From positions 22,267 to 86,266 of the forward strand of contig NZ_JANATA010000014.1 of NCBI RefSeq assembly GCF_024199005.1: a stretch of 64,000 nucleotides of DNA. Reading direction: 5' to 3'. Both the position numbers and the translations under genes were made by a program. The notes below the pieces were generated by a model that was given only the letters and a program-made list of their open reading frames with translations, did no database searches and was not told where the DNA came from. Each line of letters opens with the position of its first letter. The stretch's first letter is position 1. Shown one piece after another: positions 58,994-64,000 of this stretch. Source of the DNA: Opacimonas viscosa (GTDB taxonomy: Bacteria; Pseudomonadota; Gammaproteobacteria; Enterobacterales; Alteromonadaceae).

Positions 58994-60499
58994 ATGTCAC
59001 AAACACCACATAGAATTGTCATCCTGGGTGGCGGTACTGCTGGTTGGATGACAGCGAATCTGTTTGCACACCGTTGGCAAAACCGCAATATCGAAATCGT
59101 TTTAGTAGAAGCTCCGGACATTGGGATTATTGGTGTCGGTGAGGGCTCAACTCCTACACTGCGTCGCTTTTTTAGCGATTTAGGCATTGCAGAACATGAG
59201 TGGATGCCTTTTTGTAATGCCACCTATAAAGTTAATATCAAGTTTAACGACTGGAGTCCTGAATCCGGTGTAGCGTCTTACTCACATCCCTTTATTTCCC
59301 AATTAGACGCATTTAGTGAACGCGCATTTTATACCAATTCAATGACACGTCGTCTCGGACTCAATGTCGAAACGTCACCAGATAAATTCCTATTTAATGG
59401 ATGGCTATCGCATAATAATTTAGCCCCTATTACACCACCCAATTTTCCCTTTAAAATTGAGTATGGCTACCATTTTGATTCAGGACTACTGGGACAGTTC
59501 TTGTGTGACAGGGCGAAACAACACGGGGTAGTGCATATACAAGCAAACGTAGAACACGCATTGCTTGGTAGCCAAGGGGAAATTTCTCATTTGGTTTGTA
59601 GTGACCATGAGAATATTCATGCTGACTTCTTTGTTGATTGTAGTGGGTTTGAATCGTTGCTTTTGCAAAAGACATTAGATGTAGAATTTGAGTCGTTTAA
59701 GTCTAATTTATTTAATGATTCTGCAGTAGTATTTCCAACCGAAGCTTTAGCTGAACCGCCTGTATTTACCGAAGCTACCGCGTTGAGTTGCGGCTGGGCG
59801 TGGCGTATACCGTTAACGCATCGAACCGGTAATGGATATGTGTTCGCCTCAGATTTTATGGAGCCAGAAGAAGCTGAAAAAGAATTTAGGCATCATTTAG
59901 GGATCAAAGATGATGTGGCTGCTCGGCATCTCAAAATGCGCGTTGGCCAAGTCAAAGAGCACTGGTCTAAGAACTGTTTGGGTCTTGGGTTAGCTTCTGG
60001 GTTTATAGAGCCATTAGAAGCAACTGCGTTGCACTTAGTACAAACGACTGTTGAAATATTTATGGATGAATATGAAAACGGAAATTTTGGGACTCAGCAA
60101 CAAGGTATCTTTAACGAAATGATTACTGAACGCTTTGAACGTGTGCGTGATTATATCGTTGCGCATTATAAATTGAATACGCGCACAGATACCGATTATT
60201 GGCGAGAAAATCGTGAGAACAATCATCTATCTGAATCACTCTTACAAATCTTAGATGTATGGTTTAGAAAAGGAGATATTAATCAAGAAATACACCGCCA
60301 GCAGTTAGCGACACATTTCGGTTCCACATCTTGGCATTGCTTATTAGCTGGTTACGGCGCATTCCCTGAATTAGCTAAAAAACAACCAGGGAGAGGTGAC
60401 TTGTATTATGAAAAGGAACTACCACAATTATTTACTGGCTGTATTATGAACTTCCAGACCCATATGGAAGCCTTACAAAAAATGCGTGAAATTCAATAA
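58994..60499 (+). CDS. Tryptophan-halogenase-family flavoprotein 2
   Basis: 501 aa, a paralogue of the preceding protein: VILGGGTAGWMTANLF, GVGEGSTPTLRRF, active-site lysine in NATYKVNIKFNDW, GWAWRIPLTHRTGNG and GFIEPLEATALH. The two share the same layout but differ in many residues, so the duplication is not recent. Its Shine-Dalgarno (GGAG) lies inside the end of the first gene, so the pair is one operon. Confidence 0.9.
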   Translation: MSQTPHRIVILGGGTAGWMTANLFAHRWQNRNIEIVLVEAPDIGIIGVGEGSTPTLRRFFSDLGIAEHEWMPFCNATYKVNIKFNDWSPESGVASYSHPFISQLDAFSERAFYTNSMTRRLGLNVETSPDKFLFNGWLSHNNLAPITPPNFPFKIEYGYHFDSGLLGQFLCDRAKQHGVVHIQANVEHALLGSQGEISHLVCSDHENIHADFFVDCSGFESLLLQKTLDVEFESFKSNLFNDSAVVFPTEALAEPPVFTEATALSCGWAWRIPLTHRTGNGYVFASDFMEPEEAEKEFRHHLGIKDDVAARHLKMRVGQVKEHWSKNCLGLGLASGFIEPLEATALHLVQTTVEIFMDEYENGNFGTQQQGIFNEMITERFERVRDYIVAHYKLNTRTDTDYWRENRENNHLSESLLQILDVWFRKGDINQEIHRQQLATHFGSTSWHCLLAGYGAFPELAKKQPGRGDLYYEKELPQLFTGCIMNFQTHMEALQKMREIQ

Positions 60500-60663
60500 G
60501 TAGCAGAACTCTTATAGTTACAGAGACGTTAATAGTTTCGTGAAGTCTAATGAATAGTTAAATCAGATAACTTAGTAAAAGCCGATAACGGCTAAAGATC
60601 CAGAAACTAAAAAGAATATAATTAAAGAACTGAATAGTAAATATTGGTTCTTAGTAGCATTCT

Positions 60664-61821
60664 TTACCAGAACTTCCAATATCCTAAAGTTTTGCGTAAC
60701 TTTAGATTCCGGACGTGATTAGCGGGCTTTTTGTTTGGTGCCTGTAAACCGTTTTGCAATTTTTCCTCTACGACATCTAAAATACGCTCAGAGGATTTCC
60801 CATCTTTATATGGGTGATATTCTAGGGCAAACTCATTTATTAGCTCAGATTGCTCAGCAGACCCTTGAATAACCTTATCTAAAGTACTTTCTAGTTGTTC
60901 CGGTTTAGTAATGTCGAATAAGTACTTATCAGGTACTGAGTTTTTAAACGTCACAACCGGCTTGCCTAGTAAAATAGTTTCGGCAATCGCTGATGATGTA
61001 TCCGAGAGCACTACATCACTTTCTTGAATCAAATTCATCAAGTCAACATTCCCATGTACAGTGACATTCTCATGGTTTTCTGCCAGAACTTGATAGGCTT
61101 GAATAACCGCTGGGTCCTGTTTCGGGTGGAACTTGATATGCCACTGCCATGTCTGTTTTGCCGCTAGCGAGAAAATTGTTTCTCGTAGTGTAACGGCACT
61201 ACTAAAACTCGGAGAAAATGTTGGAGCATAAAGAATGCTAGGTGATTTATCTGCATTATTTGTTTCCACTGGTCTCATGTCAGCGGGAGACTCACAAGCA
61301 GCTGATTTGTCACTTGCTATGACATGAGCTGCTTCTTGCTCACTAGAGGTTTTATCTATTGGCGCGACATTTATATTAGTGGACAGTGGAAAAATATTGT
61401 CCATTTTCGGCCAACCCGTTTGCTCAACATCAAAATAATCACCGTTTTCTTTTGCCAGCTCTGCGAACTTACGGGTGAATAGAGGTCCTTGGGTGCAATA
61501 CAAATCAAAAGAACCACGGATCCTAAAATGTCCTTTTTTCTTCCACTCAAAGCCATGAAAAACTTGCACTTTTAAACCTGGGATAAAATCAGGTACAACA
61601 TTACCTGTAACAAATACAGCATGAGGCGCAAATGCTTTTACCAGATCAACATTGCTTGTATGCTCTTCATAGGGTGTAAATTTCGTTGTATCAACGGCAT
61701 TTCCAATAACAAACCACAACACCTTACCTCCCTGTCCCAAAATGGCTCTTTGTAAGGGGCGCAGGATCTCAAAAGTATAATTTTGTTGGATTTGTAGGAT
61801 ATAACGACGATTTGAATACAT
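60664..61821 (-). CDS. CDP-glycerol glycerophosphotransferase-like (TagF-like) protein
   Basis: 385 aa. GLKVQVFHGFEWKKKGHFRI near residue 88 and the C-terminal LYAPTFSPSFSSA...KFHPKQDP...LIQESDVVLSDTSSAIAETILLGKPVV identify the TagF/CDP-glycerol glycerophosphotransferase family. In Gram-negatives these probably act on surface glycans. Residues about 150-185 are a Ser/Glu/Ala-rich insertion that breaks the fold. Starts 9 nt past the stop of the symporter gene, so the two are probably co-transcribed. Convergent with the halogenases. Confidence 0.8.
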   Translation of the reverse strand: MYSNRRYILQIQQNYTFEILRPLQRAILGQGGKVLWFVIGNAVDTTKFTPYEEHTSNVDLVKAFAPHAVFVTGNVVPDFIPGLKVQVFHGFEWKKKGHFRIRGSFDLYCTQGPLFTRKFAELAKENGDYFDVEQTGWPKMDNIFPLSTNINVAPIDKTSSEQEAAHVIASDKSAACESPADMRPVETNNADKSPSILYAPTFSPSFSSAVTLRETIFSLAAKQTWQWHIKFHPKQDPAVIQAYQVLAENHENVTVHGNVDLMNLIQESDVVLSDTSSAIAETILLGKPVVTFKNSVPDKYLFDITKPEQLESTLDKVIQGSAEQSELINEFALEYHPYKDGKSSERILDVVEEKLQNGLQAPNKKPANHVRNLKLRKTLGYWKFW

Positions 61822-61830
61822 GAGTTAGAT

Positions 61831-63396
61831 TTACCACCACGTTGCATATAATGCGATTAGAATAAGGATGACACCTAAAGCCGCAAAATTAAAGGTGCTT
61901 TTAGTAGCAAAACTGACATCTACTAAATCTACGCTTTGATTACTATGCTGCGCATCTGGCTTTAGTTTTGAAATAATAAAGCAAATAGCGATACAAAGTA
62001 CAAATACCAAACCTACTCTATCGATAAAAGGAAGTTCTACCCAGTATAATTTTGCTAACAGAGAAAATACTGCAGACCCCAAAGCTGCGCCGAGCGCACC
62101 AGCAGAGCTGGTTTGTGACCAAAACATTCCCATCAGAAAAATCACCACAATCCCTGGAGTAAAGAACCCTGTAAACTCCTGAATATATTGGAAGGCCTGA
62201 TCAAAATTCCCTAACAAGGGCTGCGCAACTAGCAACGCAATACTCAAGGCCACCAACGTCGTTAACCGACCTACTTTGACATAATGGGTTTGCGAACGTC
62301 CTGGTTTAATCTTACTGTATAAGTCCATAGTAAATATGGTAGAGATACTGTTTGTCATAGAAGCCAAAGAGGACACAATAGCTGCTATCAGAGCGGCAAA
62401 AACCAAACCTTTAATACCTGTAGGCATGAGTGACATCATCGAAGGATAGGCCTGATCAGGATTATCAAGAGTAGGGAATAAAATGAGTGCAGTGATGCCA
62501 GGTAATACCACAATGATTGGCATTAGTAACTTTATGTAAGCGGCAAATGCTATGCCTTTTTGAGCCTCTGCTAAATCTTTTGCAGCAAGTGCGCGTTGGA
62601 TAATATATTGATTAAAACCCCAGTAACTAATATTCATGATCCACATTCCACCGATTAACACAGAGAGCCCGGGTAAACTCATATAATGCTCATTGTCTGA
62701 GGAAAGAATCATATCAAACTTATCAGGTAGCTCAGTAGTCAATATAGTGAAACCAGCTAAAATACCCTGCCCATCTCCGACAGCATTCAGCCCGAGGTAA
62801 CTTAGAAACAAACCACCTAGAATTAATAGTACGACTTGAATAATATCTGTAAAGGCAACTACTTTTAATCCGCCGTATAACGAATATGCAACTGAAAAGA
62901 GTGCTAGGAAAATCATACCTGTTAGCCAATCAACACCTGCCACTGTTTGGATAGCTAAACCACCTAACCACAGCACTGCTGTTAAATTGACAAAAACATA
63001 GACACCTAGCCAAAAGATCGCGAGCGTCGTTTTCACATTGCTATTGAAACGCTGCTCGAGGTATTGCGGCATAGTGATTATGTTATTCTGCAAAAAAATA
63101 GGCAAAAGATACTTACCAACAATGATAAGCGTTATAGCTGCCATCCATTCGTATGAGGCAATCGCAAGCCCAATAGCATATCCTGAGCCTGACATACCAA
63201 TGATTTGTTCAGCAGAAATATTGGCTGCAATTAGAGACGCACCGATAGCCCACCAGGGTAATGATTTGCTTGCTAAAAAATAATCTTCAGTGTTTTTATG
63301 ATGGGACTTATCTTCTTTTGAAATCCAGGTAGCTAACCCAATTAAACCAAGCACATATATAACGAAAACAAATATGTCTAAAGTGGATAAAAGCAT
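61831..63396 (-). CDS. Sodium:solute symporter, SGLT-like
   Basis: 521-aa inner-membrane transporter of the SSS family. The N-terminal pattern GMSGSGYAIGLAIASYEWMAA and VGKYLLPIFLQN is close to that of the Vibrio sugar symporter vSGLT. About 14 helices are apparent. It would bring a sugar into the cell with sodium; the sugar is unknown. It faces the same locus as the TonB-dependent receptor and precedes the TagF-like gene. Confidence 0.9.
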   Translation of the reverse strand: MLLSTLDIFVFVIYVLGLIGLATWISKEDKSHHKNTEDYFLASKSLPWWAIGASLIAANISAEQIIGMSGSGYAIGLAIASYEWMAAITLIIVGKYLLPIFLQNNIITMPQYLEQRFNSNVKTTLAIFWLGVYVFVNLTAVLWLGGLAIQTVAGVDWLTGMIFLALFSVAYSLYGGLKVVAFTDIIQVVLLILGGLFLSYLGLNAVGDGQGILAGFTILTTELPDKFDMILSSDNEHYMSLPGLSVLIGGMWIMNISYWGFNQYIIQRALAAKDLAEAQKGIAFAAYIKLLMPIIVVLPGITALILFPTLDNPDQAYPSMMSLMPTGIKGLVFAALIAAIVSSLASMTNSISTIFTMDLYSKIKPGRSQTHYVKVGRLTTLVALSIALLVAQPLLGNFDQAFQYIQEFTGFFTPGIVVIFLMGMFWSQTSSAGALGAALGSAVFSLLAKLYWVELPFIDRVGLVFVLCIAICFIISKLKPDAQHSNQSVDLVDVSFATKSTFNFAALGVILILIALYATWW

Positions 63397-63461
63397 GAGA
63401 GAAACTTATTGTTATTGTTGTTGCTATCCAGATTAGTGATTAAATAATCATGAGTCAACTA

Positions 63462-63581
63462 TTAGTGCTGAGTCTCATTACCATCAAAAGGAGTATTTAA
63501 TAACTTGCCTAGAACTTGTTCTTCACCAGCTGAAAATAAGGACTTAAAGTTATCGGGTTGCACAGAGTTTCTGCGTTTAAA
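63462..63581 (-). pseudogene. Possible C-terminal gene remnant
   Basis: The minus-strand frame after a TGA at 63582-63584 reads RRNSVQPDNFKSLFSAGEEQ and then VLGKLLNTPFDGNETQH before TAA. It is 39 codons and looks like an ordinary protein C-terminus. It could begin at GTG (SVQPD) as a 33-aa gene, but a truncated gene is more likely. I do not recognise the family. Confidence 0.3.
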
Positions 63582-63724
63582 TCACTGGACTGAATGAAGT
63601 GTCATAAGATAGTTTGAGTGTATTCGTCATATAGTAAACTTGGCCTGTATCACGCCATAAAGATTAACAAGAAAACAATCATCAATAGTAGTCATACCCT
63701 ATTAGATGGCGTCATCCCTCCCTG

Positions 63725-63756
63725 CTCACTAAGGATCCTGCGGATCCAAATCGTTC
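63725..63756 (-). repeat. Inverted copy of the structured-RNA hairpin
   Basis: Read on the minus strand this 32-nt segment matches 27 of 32 positions of 63902-63933. The stem is GGATCC, GCA, GGATCC. The C-G pair of the downstream copy (positions 11 and 23 of the match) is G-C here, so pairing is conserved. Confidence 0.75.
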
Positions 63757-63832
63757 ACAGCGACCGATGTCACCATTGGTGGGGGTTTGTTTTCATATCA
63801 TGGTCACGATACATAAGATAACGCGCTGGAGT

Positions 63833-64000
63833 GTTAGGCCTGTAGTGAGTATGCCTGCATAGGGTGGGTTATCCATACCCTAGGGCTACCTCGTCTTGGC
63901 CGAATGATTTGCATCCGCAGGATGCTAAATGAGGCCAAGATGAGGGTGTCCGTCCGGTAATCACCACTACCCGAGCTTGATTACCCAAGGTAATAACGCA
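63833..64000 (+). ncRNA. Candidate structured RNA, possibly HEARO/omega-RNA (runs past window end)
   Basis: Successive hairpins: TAGGGT (63860-63865) with ACCCTA (63877-63882); a 13-bp stem CCTCGTCTTGGCC (63889-63901) with GGCCAAGATGAGG (63933-63945), one G-U; inside it GCATCC, GCA loop, GGATGC (63911-63925), flanked by ATTT/AAAT; then GGTAATCA (63956-63963) with TGATTACC (63978-63985). The last strand can instead pair with GGTAAT (63989-63994), which suggests a pseudoknot or switch. No open frame covers it. The layout, a roughly 170-nt element at the edge of what looks like a mobile insertion, recalls the RNA upstream of IscB/IsrB nuclease genes. That assignment is from memory of the family and unverified. 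Confidence 0.55.

Larger units (their letters stand above)
63397..63832. other. Region upstream of the symporter and before the structured RNA
   Basis: Contains a coding remnant on the minus strand (63462-63581) and an inverted copy of an RNA hairpin (63725-63756). No intact gene is visible. A plus-strand frame of 67 codons at 63618-63821 has no coding character. A junction of a mobile element probably lies between about 63580 and 63832. Confidence 0.5.

Noticed and set aside
60571..60597. GCCG-ATAA-CGGC hairpin between halogenase 2 and the TagF-like gene
   Set aside because: Four-base stem and no T-run; too weak to call as a terminator.
63618..63821. Plus-strand frame of 67 codons near the right edge
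   Set aside because: No Shine-Dalgarno, no recognisable pattern, and it runs through the inverted hairpin copy.
63833..64000. Group II intron 5' end
   Set aside because: The segment lacks the GUGYG start and the domain order expected; kept only as an alternative to test.

Overview
The window looks like a chromosomal segment of a marine gammaproteobacterium of the Alteromonadales, probably Alteromonadaceae (Glaciecola, Paraglaciecola or Alteromonas-like). The reasons are the housekeeping gene orders (lexA-plsB, ilvEDA/yifB/ilvY-ilvC, proBA, ubiC-ubiA/ubiK, kdkA-coaD-mutM-rpmG-rpmB-radC-coaBC-slmA), moderately low GC, and several large outer-membrane and periplasmic genes typical of that group. 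Nothing was run against a database. Names rest on motifs, lengths and gene order.

Layout. 1-1131: 5' part of coxB (minus), cut by the window edge. 1.4-4.7 kb: lexA (minus) with SOS boxes, then plsB. 4.7-13.7 kb: branched-chain amino acid genes, ilvE-ilvD-ilvA (minus), yifB, ilvY (minus) and ilvC; ilvG and ilvM are not there. 13.7-16.6 kb: small hypothetical genes and a decayed iron-uptake locus in which a TonB-dependent receptor 5' remnant is joined to a frameshifted PepSY membrane protein, under a Fur-box-like site. 16.7-18.8 kb: two membrane exporters. 18.9-21.4 kb: proBA. 21.5-29.5 kb: a periplasmic M1 peptidase with a coupled DUF6702 gene, DUF6482, DUF3014 and DUF1285 genes, a secreted amidohydrolase, a YqaA-like membrane protein and an exported methyltransferase-like protein. 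Two related degenerate 15-nt tandem repeats lie between these genes. 29.5-34.2 kb: a hybrid sensor kinase and the Rep helicase. 34.2-35.9 kb: ubiquinone genes ubiK, ubiA and ubiC. 36-39.9 kb: an orphan FliL-like gene, then kbl-tdh-glpE-glpG (minus). 39.9-42.4 kb: a GGDEF-EAL protein. 42.5-49.4 kb: LPS core genes (heptosyltransferase, kdkA) and the coaD/mutM/rpmGB/radC/coaBC/slmA block, with dut missing from its usual place. 49.5-54.1 kb: a lipoprotein M28 peptidase and a DUF885-esterase fusion. 54.4-63.4 kb: an accessory nutrient locus with a TonB-dependent receptor, two tandem tryptophan-halogenase-family flavoproteins, a TagF-like glycerophosphotransferase and an SGLT-like sodium symporter.

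The last 170 bases fold on paper into a series of strong hairpins: a 13-bp stem holding an inner hairpin with a GCA loop, and an 8-bp stem with an alternative partner. The layout suggests a structured noncoding RNA, most likely a HEARO/omega-RNA of an IscB/IsrB-type element whose nuclease gene would start just past the window. An inverted 32-nt copy of its central hairpin, with a compensatory base-pair change, lies 146 nt upstream. A truncated coding remnant lies beside it. This edge is the most interesting part of the window.

How the genes work together: most of the window is core metabolism (isoleucine/valine, proline, threonine catabolism, CoA, ubiquinone, phospholipid and LPS synthesis) and genome maintenance (LexA, Rep, MutM, RadC, SlmA). 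The accessory parts are the decayed iron locus, the protease/esterase pair and the receptor-halogenase-symporter locus.
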